Source: Rotaria macrura
Taxonomy: Eukaryota > Rotifera > Eurotatoria > Philodinida > Philodinidae
NCBI GenBank assembly: GCA_900239685.1
Contig: OENT01000720.1
Location: 18,266 to 82,265, forward strand
DNA: 64,000 bases
Reading direction: 5' to 3'
Shown: positions 14,401 through 27,100 of the stretch, piece after piece
Layout of the letters: each line of letters begins with the position of its first letter
Numbering within the stretch: the first letter of the stretch is position 1
Position numbers and translations under genes: made by a program
The notes under the pieces: model-generated
Told to the model about the DNA's origin: nothing
What the model saw: the letters and a program-made list of their open reading frames with translations, nothing else
Database searches by the model: none

Positions 14401-17400
14401 TCACTCGCGATCATCGTTAGAGAAAATCTTATCAAATCTATCACGATCGTCAGTAGTAGTTGTTTTCTCAGCTAATAATCAAAGATCGCTTTCTGGTGCT
14501 CTCCAGGCGCTAGTTACACTTCTTATAGTTCTTGGCATAATGCTTAACTTGTGTGACTGCAAGGTTATTTCAGGGTTTCCCATTTTTTCCAACGATTAAT
14601 AGTTCAGATATAGCTTTCTATTGGGTTCATCCTAAGCTCAAATTTTTAAATTCACAGTTGGTGAAGTTCATTGATGTCCAGAAAATATAAGTCATTGCTT
14701 CTTTAAATGGAATATAGATCTGCTTCAAATTTCAGGAATTCAATCGCAGTTGTAAATGTCTACAATGAGGATATGGTAGAGTCAGAGTCTCACAATCAAA
14801 ACTAGCCTCACAATTCTCTTTAGAAAATCATGCAAACACGAGTATTGGGATAAACTACGTAGAATCTGGATGAAGTACGATCAGAATCCAAGCAATTCAT
14901 ACCTAGTTGAGATTCTCGAGATGTTTTCATTTCTTTACGTAGAACGCTTTCTAAAAATCCATCTTCGATCCTATTTGCGCGTAGAAAATATTCATCGAAA
15001 ATTTTCATTGAGAGTCAGTCGTTGATTGGGACTCTCAATGTATCACTTAGCATATGGCCCATGTAATATAGGATCTCAGTGTAGTGGAATCGTTAGGCGA
15101 ACATGTGGCACTATGGTGATTTCTAATTGTGGCACCGATAAATACATCTGTGGGCATCGAAAGAAGACTTATTTCCTTTTTTTAGACTTCAACCAATCAC
15201 TGGACACATAGCTCAATTAGCAATGACAAGTCAAGTTTTACCTCAGTTAGCTGCATGTGCTCTTCATCTAGTTTATGCATCGGCATGTGGTTCAAAGTTT
15301 CTTTTGAATCCAGAGGAGTATATCGATAGTCTATCCACAATATTTGTTCAATCCGAATGTGATGTAAGTTTAATAAAGCTAAAAGTCTTCTTTGAAAACA
15401 ATAATCTTTCTTCTTTAGTTCATCGTTCGATTTCCATTTAATCATGGACTACTTGATGGTTTAATTATGCTAATATTTCATATAGTACAAATAGTAAATG
15501 AACAGAGCGAAATTTCCGATTGATTTTAATTTCGATTTGTTAAGAATCCACAAAAGTCAATTGGTACTTTGATTGATAGCGGATTATTTTACATATTGTG
15601 GCAACAACTTCGTGCTGCATTTCGTTCATTTTATCCACATACTTTAAATGAAAATATGTCATTGATGACAACACCTGATTGGATATTGATATCACGTGAT
15701 GGTATTCATCAATTACTTCAACTAACCTTAGAATTATTTCTTCAAGTATGCAGTAAAAATAAATAAATATTCATAAAAAACTTACATATATCTCATAAAA
15801 GATGTTCCGTTCATCTTAACAGTCTTTTGAACAGTAGATACTAATTTTAAAGCTAACTATTAATATCACTCGAAAGGTAATTCAATATTCTAGAAAACTG
15901 AGGAGACAGTACAGGTAGATGCAGCATTCGCAATATGAATACAAGCTAAATTATATCAGCGTATAATATATATATACTATTTTGCCGAAGACATCGCATG
16001 ATTTTTTTTAAGGTTCAACTGATAAATCCCTTTGCCTAATTTATTTGTCCCATAGAGAAAAATTCTCAACACCTTTATTTAAGAGAGAAAAACTTATTAA
16101 CTGAGTCACAAAGGAGTTGAAACGTAGAAATCACTTATTTCATATAAACTAGAGTATTCCACAACTGCTCAACTAGTTACTATGATCGGTGGTTCATACA
16201 AGAGTAGAAGTGGGAAGAAAATCTTGGAGTTGTTTACATAGTTTAAAAATTATGATTATCTATTTCGGTTAAAATATTGATTAATTTAACTGCTGGTACA
16301 ATATAAAAATAGATTATCTCTATTTTGAATTTCCATCCTTTTTTCTACTATCCTTGATTTGGTGGCACATCTTTTAATCAGGACCTGTCATCGAACATTC
16401 TACACAAAATGACTTAATTTAGATAAGAAAACTAGTCTCCTTCAAGTTTTTGAACTACATGTAATCTTAAACTAAAATTCTAGTGGAAAAGGTAAAATGT
16501 ATTCTCTTTTTAATGCCATCAAAAATAATCTTTCACTTCTTCTATCAGCTCTGCTCTAGTTTCTATGCAAACCCCAAAACATAAGTTCCGCTAATGTATT
16601 CTATAAACTATAATGGGACGGACAAATATGAGGTGAGCTAGGAGATGGTCAATGATCGTTCGATATGAATCTAGGAAACTGATCACTACGCCATCTTGAG
16701 TTCAGGTAATATTTGTGGCGTTTACATAGTCTCACTGATATATTCTATTCATTCGTACCATTTCAAATCAATATAATCAGTCCATGCTGACACATAAAAT
16801 CATAGTATCTTCGTTACCGAGTGACAACAGAGACAAACTATTGTTTTCTCAGATACTCTTTACGTATATTTATAAAGGCATTAATGAATTTATTCGTTCA
16901 ATAATATAATTATATAACACATGACAAATCTTTTGAAGGTATTTGTCTACTTTGTCCGTTCATTTAAATTTTCGTTGTATCAATATAATACAACGGATGA
17001 ATTTACCTATTCTTTCTTCCCCATGTTTTCTAAAAGAGTCGAACAGATTCCAACGATCATATAATTCGTCGATTAAACTCTTATTTGCTTTTATTTAGTG
17101 TTTCACTGCTGTAGTAAAAAGAAAAAGAAAGATTGAATAGTTAAACACGTCCTAAAAATAGTGATAATAAAACAAACAATTAGATGAGTCGACAAACGAG
17201 GTAGATTTGCTCCTCAAGTGTTTCCATTCGTTAACACATTATATCATTGAATGCATCAACTCATCAACAACTTTCTCAATGAAATTAATTTTAATCAATC
17301 GGTTAAATCATGCATATTTTGAAAAAAAGATATAAATTACAATAGAACATCAGCAAACAGGAAGAAGGAGCATAATTACGTGTAGTATTAGAATGAATGG

Positions 17401-20400
17401 GAGTTTTCAAACCTGTAAGTTTACGATAGAAATTCTAAACTGTTACTAGTGTCGAATCATGAGCTCATGTACTGAGTGAGTATTATGGTACACGTATAAA
17501 CTTGAGTAACTGAAATACCAAGGTTGTTTTGACTTTTAAAGAAACAGTAGTTCGCATCTTTTTGAACTCGTCCTAATAACGTCTTGTAATGGACCTCCCT
17601 TTTCTAGCCAAGGATCCATAGAATTGTGAATATTTCTGTCCCACATCTTCATAAGAAGTCTACCTAACGTCTGGAGAGCACCAGAAAGCGATCTTTGATT
17701 ATTAGCTGAGAAAACAACTACTACTGACGATCGTGATAGATTTGATAAGATTTTCTCTAACGATGATCGCGAGTGAGACTGAAACTGCTCTCGAACAGTC
17801 TTTATCCAAAAACTGAGATTTCGATGGAGACTCGACAAGAGAGCTAGACAGTTGTCGCTTGTTTCAGCGGTTAGGACACGCTACACATCTCACTCGATAA
17901 TCGAATTGTTTCGATATCATGAAGTGATTGAAAGCGGAAAAATTCATTTCAGCATCTCACGTTTCTGTCATCGCATGAGATTTCTTCTATTTTGACGACG
18001 ATCGCGTCATAAATCTTTTTAAATCAGCTATCAGTGTTGCTTGTATGGCTGCAACGAGTAACTGGGATAGTTTTTTTTTTGAGGAAAAACTTTTCAAATT
18101 ACATCATAGAATGCAGAGTTTACACAGAATACGGTAGCATTTAAAAACTTTTTCGATACTATATGTTCACAAACAGAAAAGTTGACTCATTAAGTATTAC
18201 TTTTTGGCCAGTAAAACATGAATGAAATTTTTTTGAGTTTTACGATCACGTGAAATCCTTTCTGAATTTTGTAGAAATTTAAAATGCCTATTGAATGACT
18301 CTAATATGAAAGATATGGAGAAAGGAGATACTTTGATTACAATAGATCTTAAGACCGTCTTCGACATTTTGCAGAACTCACTTGCACCTATTTACTACAG
18401 CAGTTTAAGATTATCGATGATAGTCTGAAGAGGTATAACTATGTGTAATAGTCATTTATCGTCACGCTTTTATTATTTATATAAAACACGTCTCTTTTTT
18501 TTCTTTTAGCGTATGCATAAATGCTTAAGTTTGCTTATTCAATCTGAAAGTATCATGTTCGAATCGTTGAGTATGATGTTAAGTAAAGAGCTAACTGAAC
18601 AGCTTGATATCAAGTAATCATTTTTTTAAAAACAAAATGATAAAATAGTAAAATTTGTTACTTTCATCGTCTTGTTTTAAAGATCTACTTCGTCTTTAAC
18701 TACCGACGTTGTTACCTTAACATGTAATATCTTGATGTTTCCATTTTCAATTGAAACAAGTGAAACATTTCTCGAACGAACTTTAGAGTAAGTTTATTCA
18801 ATTATCAAATGTCAAAATAGTAATTGATTCTCATCGGATTTTTTTGCCGAAAATTGTTATTATCATCAATAATATCTAGAAATACTCGTTTTTTTTTCAT
18901 CTAACAAATCTACGGCTCATTTAGATTATGTCAACGTTATGATATAATACAAAAACTTGTTTCGGTAACGATGACACATTTATCGATTGATCGCATTGAA
19001 GTACCTGTTGGACTCATCGCACAATTAAGTTATTATCAAGAATGTAAGATTTCTAGATTTAACTTTTCAAATCAATTTAGTTTTCTTCAAAAACTCGATT
19101 TTTTATGTTTAGCTGCTCGAAAAACCATCAGCCAAATGCTAATGAACGATGTTCAGGTTAATTTATTCTTTGAAAATTGATCACATTTAAATTGGTATTT
19201 CAAAAGTAGACAAAGTATCTTGCCTCTATTAACGTAACGCTGAGTCTATGGCAACAGAAATAGAATATTGCCCATAATAAAGCGTTGCTTTAAATGCATT
19301 GCCAGTTGTGTAAAAATATAGAATAACCTATACTTTTTTATGAAGAGGAATTAACGTGGATTCATCAATGATCTAAGTGGTAGGTGTTCAGAAAAAAGGA
19401 CTTGTATTTACTACAGTCGATTTCTATCACTTCCCATGATGAATGAATCCAATAACGGATCAGAAGGTTTAATCAAGCGAAACCAGTAGACTACGAATTA
19501 GGATTTGATGCTAACAGTCGAAGATTACTATATCCCTGTTATTTTGTCAGTTGTATTCCGATACTGGAATTCCATCGGATTTCAACACTACCGATCCAAA
19601 TGTTGCAATGATTCTCCTTGGATTTTTAGAAAGTAAACCACAGATTTTCATGCTTCTTTTTTGAAACGCGATGTAACTATAGTTTAAAGCAAACTAACTA
19701 GAAATTTCTACCCTCTCTCTAGAGTCCGAAGGAGTCGGGTCCAAAATTTCTTCAGCTTGATAGGCTCTACCCACAAAAATTCAATCAATTATAATCGAAT
19801 TCAAAATTTCAAATCCATTTTGTTCCACTTAAAAATTTTTGAACTCAATGGATTCTACCCGAAGTCTTTAACAGATAGGCTTTCCGTCAGTTGCAGATTG
19901 GAGCGTCATCTATATATACTGTCGATTAAGTAATTGATGTGTCAATTTTAAAACTATTGATGAAACATCCTTTGGTGATGCATTAGGAAACGCTTTCGTG
20001 CTCGTACTCGAGAAATTTCGTAGTTGCGCAGCTCTCACCTAATACATTCAAGTCAACATAACGGATGGATTTTCATAATCAGACTTGATGTTTTCTAACC
20101 AAGACAAATACCAATTTACTATCTGTTTCTGTAACTCTTTAAATTTTCGACATGAATTCAAACTACACCTACCCTTTTGAAGAGTTTCTTCATAACTAAA
20201 TCCCATGCCTATCTAACGAACAGGATTTCTCTTAAAGTTTAAATTTGCATAAGAATATTTAGATCAGTATGGAAAAATCGTTTTTTGACTAAAGCCGAAG
20301 TTTCAGTGATACAAAAGCATTAGTACACTTTAACTTCGCTATGTTGGTGACGTTTTTCTCAACCACTCGTTTTGTGTGAATGCATCAGAGAACATTCGAT

Positions 20401-22862
20401 GTGGACTCAACCAATAGAGTACATATATATGAATTGTCTTGTATTATAAAATGCTGTACAAACTGATCACTGTACTTATTCACGTCAGCTGTTGTTTGCA
20501 ACTATTCGATAATTGTCATTTGATTGAAATGACTTTCAATTGATATGAAATTTCTGAAGTCTTTCGTTGTAGCTGAAATCCAACTTATTAATAAAAGAAA
20601 CATTTGGCACATGTCAATCTATTTTTTGTTTAGATAATTTTCCGTGCACTAACTCTAAAGTGTGGCCTGGGCATTGAAGAAAGATGAAGCATGTTGCCAA
20701 CCGTTTTTCGAGTCGACAAGTTCGATAAATATCAATATTTTGTGTGTAGAGGAAAATACATTTCACTGAAGCTAACATCAAAGTCGATAAAGTAAAAGAG
20801 GATAAATAAGAATTTGTGTTCCTACATCGGATATGGTATTTCTAGATTCGTCAGGGCACATATTCTATCTTTTCAATTTGACAACATCTCGAGACTAAGA
20901 GTAGTTGAAAGAAAGTTTTTTACTTAACAGTTAAATATTCTCATTAAGTTTATTCAAGATTATCAGTAATAGCTAAAGAAAGTGAGTTTAGAATAAAAAT
21001 CAATGTTAGCGTCACCATTTGAAAATGCGCGTCCAGCGAAGCCTACGATAGCCACAATCTTGGATATGTGATTAGTTAACTATTGCAAGCATTGTCATAA
21101 GTTTTACCCATCACCCCACTATTAAATAGTCTCTATTTAGAGATATTCTAGTAATGGTTGTCAAAAATTGTGACCTTTTTCCATCTCGGATGCCATCGCT
21201 GTTGATTCTTAAGAATTGTGTTGACCAACACTTTAGCAACACTGTTCTCCCATCTAGATTGTAAAACTCGAATTAACCAACCGACCACATGTGATGATCA
21301 GGATCTCTTACTCTCATTTATTTATTTGATTATACTTCCGATAAAATCATCGTTGTTCAGGTACATCTGTGTTGAATATCTCGTGTTGTGTCACTAGATT
21401 CTCACGAGTAATTATTTATAAATATATGAGCAAGGTTCTGAAGATGTATTAGATCTCACACCGAGATATGAGCAAGACGATTTAAGTCATTGCAAGAAGA
21501 GGAACAAGTATGGTTAGTTCTGCTCACCTCTAATCACTAAAAGCTATCTACGAGCATATTGTTTTTTGAAACGATAACTCAATCCACGTATCATTTTAGA
21601 AAGCATGTTTTGTTTATCTATAATGTAAATTTTTACTTGACAACTGCTCAAAATACAATTAATCAGAACCTTACTAAAAATTTTAACTAGATCAGGTCCC
21701 TCTAAGTCAGGTACGTCGGTTTCGGTGGCAGTTGAAATTAATGAATAAATGAACTGATTTTCTCGAATGGAAAAAAAACTGACATTCACAAAGCACTCGA
21801 TGGATATTTGTTATTATTAACTTTTGTTTCTTGTTTAATCTTTCAGTTATGTCAATTCTATTCAAATGTTCTTTATGGAACGAACGAAAGTGAATTAATT
21901 CTATGCGATACATTTTTTACATTCACAAATCTTATAAAAACAAATGATAGTGTTGCTTCATGTATAAGTGACATTCTCAGTGGAACCAGAAGTAAGACAA
22001 AAACCTATTTCGTTTTGTTTAAATGAATTCTACTTTCAATATTTCAGATGATTATGATGTTATAAAACGTGCATTAACTGGAAGTAATCTAACAAAAGCT
22101 AAATGTTGTTTTCTTCTTGGCCATATGACCAAATCATCTCGTTCGTTTTGTACAATACTTAAAGCTCATGGAGATGTGCTCGATCAGTTAAGGCAATGCT
22201 GTTTTGAAGAAGATTCACATGTTCGAAAGGTAGAAAACTTCGAAGCAACCAAATTTAGTGTATTTAATTTAAATAAAATGAACGAATTTCTATTTATATT
22301 AGATGGCTTTTTTTCTATTGGGAAATTTTATTTCGACAAATGACATTCTTTATGAATATGTTGATGAATTAACACCATTTCTCGTTCAAGCCTTAAATGA
22401 TACTATCTCGAAAATTCGATCGCATGCTGTTAGTAAGTAAATCTATAGGAAAATGCATTATGCTTTGTTTTCCATATTAATTTTCAACAAATAGATACGC
22501 TTGGATTTTTGGCACGCTATCGTTTATCTGAACGTTTGATTGAATTAAAAGTTCCTGAAAAACTACTTGATGTTGCTTGTCATGACACGCATGTTACTGT
22601 ACAAGAATTTGCATTACGTGTACTTAAGCAAATGTTAAAATATGAACAAGCGAAAGAGGTTTCCTTCGTTTTTTTATTTTCACATATCGATTTGTTGTTT
22701 CATTTTGCTTAGATTTTACAAGAATGCAATGCGACTGATAAACTCTCAAATTTACTTTCAAATTTATGTACACAAATAGAAAACAATCAATATAGTGAAG
22801 TTGATGGACTAGTTGATGAATGTGAACAACTTCTTAGTATGCTTATCGAACAATGTACGTGA
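2409..22862 (+). CDS. STK36: STK36 (Fused) serine/threonine kinase, complete, 28 exons
   Basis: STK36/Fused acts in Hedgehog signalling and in building motile-cilium central pairs. Exons: 2409-2492, 2557-2697, 2753-2830, 2887-2956, 3009-3069, 3121-3169, 3219-3286, 5537-5628, 5689-5823, 5889-6040, 7299-7844, 8333-8675, 8739-8851, 11377-11649, 11709-11797, 11854-11919, 15186-15363, 15419-15493, 15545-15745, 18510-18613, 18683-18787, 18925-19043, 19113-19156, 21847-21991, 22048-22229, 22303-22432, 22495-22658, 22713-22862. The total is 3,957 nt, or 1,318 residues plus stop, close to human STK36 (about 1,315). The kinase domain (about 1-258) has the glycine loop GEGSFAKV, Lys33, HRD with Asp125, DFG at 143-145 and the activation segment [15 protein letters not shown] lysine-rich linker follows, then a long helical region that matches STK36 to the end (e.g. 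[25 protein letters not shown]). An AATAAA lies at 22993. No frameshift or stop occurs in any exon. Confidence 0.93.
3287..5536 (+). other. STK36 long intron 7 (2.25 kb)
   Basis: The intron interrupts the kinase domain between the activation segment and the W-A-L-G-C motif, with a GTAAG donor and TTTCTAG acceptor. It holds a short AAAC microsatellite near 5353-5373. A short open stretch at 4645-4830 has no recognisable homology. I see no mobile-element gene. Confidence 0.8.
6041..7298 (+). other. STK36 long intron 10 (1.26 kb)
   Basis: This intron follows the kinase domain and precedes the lysine-rich linker exon. Apart from the splice sites I see nothing in it. Confidence 0.8.
8852..11376 (+). 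other. STK36 long intron 13 (2.5 kb)
   Basis: The flanking exons join in phase 0, so no exon needs to be placed inside. Several short open stretches on both strands (around 9274-9770 and 10430-10733) overlap each other and resemble no family I know. I treat them as chance. Confidence 0.75.
11920..15185 (+). other. STK36 long intron 16 (3.3 kb) carrying the left inverted repeat
   Basis: This is the longest intron of the gene. The flanking exons join through a split AAA codon. It contains the left copy of an inverted repeat at about 14238-14528. The rest shows no recognisable element. Confidence 0.8.
14238..14528 (+). repeat. Left copy of inverted repeat in STK36 intron 16
   Basis: Bases 14266-14506 (241 bp) are identical to the reverse complement of 17671-17911. 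On both sides the similarity continues at a clearly lower level for about 20-30 bp (e.g. GATGCCGAAATGAA against GATGCTGAAATGAA) and then fades. The repeat contains an open frame reading [20 protein letters not shown] and onward; no protein family was recognised. Confidence 0.85.
15746..18509 (+). other. STK36 long intron 19 (2.8 kb) carrying the right inverted repeat
   Basis: The flanking exons join in phase 0. The intron contains the right copy of the inverted repeat at about 17649-17940; otherwise I see nothing in it. Confidence 0.8.
17649..17940 (-). repeat. Right copy of inverted repeat in STK36 intron 19
   Basis: The core 17671-17911 is identical in reverse complement to 14266-14506, with diverged shoulders. 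On the minus strand this copy keeps a longer open frame than the left one, continuing past the identical core through [20 protein letters not shown] to a stop near 17536. This suggests a fragment of a once-coding sequence, possibly from a mobile element. I cannot name it. Confidence 0.85.
19157..21846 (+). other. STK36 long intron 23 (2.7 kb)
   Basis: This intron has a GTTAAT donor and a TCTTTCAG acceptor, and its flanking exons join in phase 0. I see no repeat or coding exon in it. Two overlapping minus-strand open stretches at 21544-21913 are without recognisable similarity. Confidence 0.75.
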
Positions 22863-23445
22863 TTTAGAATCTTTTCTCTTTTGTTTCTGTTTCTAATTCT
22901 CTGAAGTTTCTTGTCTAGTCTATCAATTCATTTTGTTTTTAAAACATGCTATTCACATCGTTTTTTTTTTGGTTGTACTACTATATTGTGTAAATAAAGA
23001 ATCGTTTATCACACATTGTTCACATAAATATGTAGAGATACATATCAAGATATAAAACAAGGGAAAAGAAAAGAAGACAATCCCCAGATAGTTTAATCGT
23101 GTTCGACATAGAAAATTTATAAAAAAGTCTTTTTTAAGCCCAATTACATGAAGTTATTTTGAGCCGATAAGCAACATATATCCTAGTAGAATTTTAACAA
23201 AATCCATCTATACGTATAAATGGACTTTATCCGAACAAATTTGATATTGTTCTTGATTCCAAAGAACTTTGAAAACATGAATATTTTATTCATACAGGTT
23301 TAAAAAAATTTATTATAAAATCTACAGACTATGTTTCATCAATTTTTTCTCGTGGTGTTTGTAGAAATGGTTGTTACGTCGACGATATAAAAAGAGAATC
23401 GTACATATAGATTCACACGGTTAACCGGTTTATTCCTTTGCTAGG
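22863..23445. other. STK36 3' region and spacer
   Basis: This spacer holds the STK36 polyadenylation signal AATAAA at 22993-22998, 131 bp after the stop codon. I see nothing else before the kinase remnant begins. Confidence 0.6.
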
Positions 23446-24147
23446 ATGAGTCTTGGTGAGCGTTATTTAAAATCAAAATTACTTCGTTCAGGCTCCTTCG
23501 CAAATGTTTACGAAGCTATATCATTCGTTACAAATGCACATGGAGCAATTAAAATTATCAATAAAGATCAATATAAAAAGCAGAGTGGGCCTCGATTCTC
23601 AAAGTATCTTTATCGTATATTGTAAGAAGATAAAAGCAAAATGAGAAGCCATCGTTTGTTTTTCTAGATCATTTTCGTGAAATCACTTCATGCGAATGTT
23701 GATCATTCTCATATTCTCCGCCCTGTTGATGTTTACTCATGAAAAGTCAGATTTATTTATTTAAATAGAGTACGCAGCAAGAAGAGGTTCGTTACTTGAC
23801 GGAATACATAAAACACTTAATACTATGGATGAAGATAAATCTAAGATTTATTTTGTATCAAATTGGTTAGGCACTTACCTATTTATATTGACGTAAAATA
23901 GTAAAAGACAACACATCAAACTTCATTTTCAATCATTGCTTTTGATGTTTATTGTATTTCCTTGACATCAGCTTTGTTGAAATATAAAACCGGCTAACGT
24001 TCTTCTCATGTCCAACGAAAGAGAAATGGTTGCAAAACTAATTGATTTTGGTGTTACCAAATATGTTTATGCGTCATCATGACATTTAAATACGAGAGCT
24101 TCTGGCACACAACTATTTATGGCACCTGACGTGAAATTCCAAACATG
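23446..24147 (+). pseudogene. Decayed protein kinase gene
   Basis: Kinase motifs appear in the right order but not in one frame. From ATG 23446 comes a glycine-loop region (LLRSGSFANVYEA) and the ATP-lysine strand (GAIKIINK). Next is an alpha-C/beta-4 segment (SLHANVDHSHILRPVDVYS, ending in TGA), then a hinge-like piece (EYAARRGSLLDGIH), then NIKPANVLLM with AKLIDFG, a further TGA, and GTQLFMAPDV. The catalytic loop lacks the expected HRD: a TGA directly precedes NIKPAN. Frame changes and stops between blocks cannot all be explained by introns with usable splice sites. The segments differ from STK36, so this is not a duplicate of its kinase domain. A TKL- or CAMK-like origin is possible, but the class cannot be fixed. 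Confidence 0.75.
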
Positions 24148-27100
24148 ATATTCAACCTAATCCTTATGTAAATTTAAAAGAAAAATTTCATTAGAACTTC
24201 AACAATCAAACACATAAATTCCTTTGTTACGCTGAGCTAGTCGATCGAATATTTTACATCTAGAGATGATGCTCGATCGAGATATTTAGTTTAATTTAGA
24301 AAATGGGAAACTAGGTGAGAGGCGAAGCGGTTTTTTAAATGAATCTTTCTTAGCTTAAACTATGATTACATATCGCTTACAGCGTAGATCGTAAAATATT
24401 GAATTTCAAAATCGGGAAATATTTCTTTTCCCTAGAATGCAGATAAACTAACTTTATGATTCAAATAGATAATTTATCGTCCATACGCATTCTGTGAAAT
24501 TCTATAATTACCAAACTATTTCGTTTCATTATCAATTTCTGTTAACGATCATTACGCTCGAAATTTTAACTTAATTTAACTAAAACACATTAAATCCATA
24601 GTGCATGGATGACACGCGCTAATGAATTTCGTCAAAAATTATGATGTGATCAATTCAGTTCTTTTTTTTTTGATTTAAAACATTTTGATTCTGCTAAATC
24701 TGAAAAGATGACAGCTCTATTTATTATCATCAACAATACGTATAAAAAAGCTTTTCAACGTCGTCGTTTAAGAACTGTAATGTGTAAAGTCACAAGACTT
24801 CATCTTACTCAGTCTATTAATATAAAAAAGCGTCAATCGCTTGAACGATGGATAAATCTGTTGGAGACGTCAACTACATAATTCCTTCTTCGCAACCTCC
24901 GTAATGCACTTGAAAAATAATCTTTATAATCTGAGATTTAAGCGAACCTCTGCTATTGATAATTTTCATACGTTCATATGCTGACAGTTGCACACATCTA
25001 TATTTAAATTGTTTTCTGTGTAGTGCAAAGTCTTGAGAAAGACCTGAGTATTTAATACAAACTCTAATGTACGATTGATATTAATGTTTATGAAGGACAA
25101 CCGTACGATCTCGTTCTTAGACTTACATTCATATTATCCTTTAAGAATATATACGTACGTAACTTTCACCCAAGCTTCCAATGTAACATTGGTGGGCTTA
25201 AATTGTAAAACATAATCGAACCTATTATTTTTTGACGTAAATCAGGGAACCAATCACTGCATCCTATCTAATTACTATAAAAATATGTCCGTAATATAAA
25301 TTATACGATTATGTCTGTCGTACATAAAAAATGCATGGCGTCGAAAGCGCTATTCAGCATACTTCAGCATTACTATTGGATCTGATTGCACAAATTGCAG
25401 GTATCTTGTCTACAATCAATACATTCTTTTCATCATTCAGGCTCTTCTATTTGATTTCTTGAACTTCTATTGTTTTGGACACACGATGGGCTTAGGATAA
25501 TGGAATTCGGGAAAATGCGTTCTGTAAATTTCGTTTGACTGTTTTTTTCAAGTCGAGTTGTCAACGATTTCTTCACCATTTTTCAAATTGAAAAGATCTT
25601 AAATCGAATAGAAAATTCTGCTACTCAACTTGACAAAACTATATGTATTCATCTTAGAGCACCAGGTCCTTTGTCTCTAGGAATATACATTTAGTTGACA
25701 TATTCACTAGTGGATAAGCGATTTAAGCAAAAACATCCATTCATTCACCATTTTGACAACTTTAGTTTACTCTCAAAGCGAATTCGATTTTTAACACGAC
25801 GAATGACATCACTCGAAAGTCGGGAATCTACATAATGCATAATAACTAATGAAACTCATAAGAGAATTGCATTATGAATATCGATTTATAAAGAACGCTC
25901 TGTCCAAATCAAAGTCGATCTGTATAGCTGTAATCAATAAATCATTTTCTATTCGATACGAATCTTTATTGATACTGTGCGAATAGATTTAACTTTTCTT
26001 TTGATACTTCTTAAGCATAAATACATTGGAATAGTTCAAATATATGTCCAGATAATATCCTGAAGCAATTAAAAACTTCGAATTGAGTTGATTTTGTCTT
26101 GCTTAGTAAAAGCTAAGCGTGGGTCATATTGTATTTTACTTTCAATTTAATGTCTTGGTGATACAGTATTTAGTTTATTAAGGATTTGAGCACTAAATTC
26201 AGTATCACATAGAAAATAAGAGTTTTAAATAAAAACATTGTCAAAGAGCACGAATGCTTGACTAGATATTTCGTTAAACCTGGTTTCTTGATAGTACATG
26301 TTTTGAACGACTACGTTAACTCTTTCATGTACTAATTAACTTTCAAAAGATGATTCCGATGTTTTTCCATTTGTGTGCTCTGTTTTATCTTATTTTCCTT
26401 TCTAAATAAGACATGAACGACAAATTATCAATTCTTTCTCTTTCTTTTTGTTTTGTTATGTTTCATAAAATGAGCTTCAATAAATATTTTCTTCATCTTC
26501 TCTTATGTATACACAGGGTAAAATCTAACATGGCTTTGTCTATAATTACGGAAATAAAGTATCTGAATTATTTGAAGTGTAATTACCCTAAAAGAATATA
26601 GAAGGTTTTTGAAAGTATAGCCAACATGGAATATATTTTTAATACTAATCTTCAATATTTCCAAGTGATCTATTGTTGTTTTATGTTTTGCAGCAGAATG
26701 ATGCCCCTGTGGCAAAGTTTTGCGAAAGGTTCAATTGTAGTGTTGATATGCAATGATTGCTATTTGCATATAATTACAGCTAGCACTCATCTGGTCAGCG
26801 TTTGAAAACTTCGGACCTCGATGGACTCCAGTTATCATGTGCTTACTCTTGTCAGTTCTTACGACAATACATCCGAGAGAACTTTACAAAGAATGAACTT
26901 CTCTAATAAGAGCAACTTCTAACTTTTAGGCCATAGTCACTAACATTTAGTCCTATTATCGATAACAAGTTTCGAATGAAGAGACAACATATCAACAGTG
27001 GATACTCAAACGAAAATATAGACCACTTATAAATGATATGCAGTACTTCTAGTAGTATTTCATCAAAGAATCTTGCCTCAGTTTTGAAATACTTCTGTGA

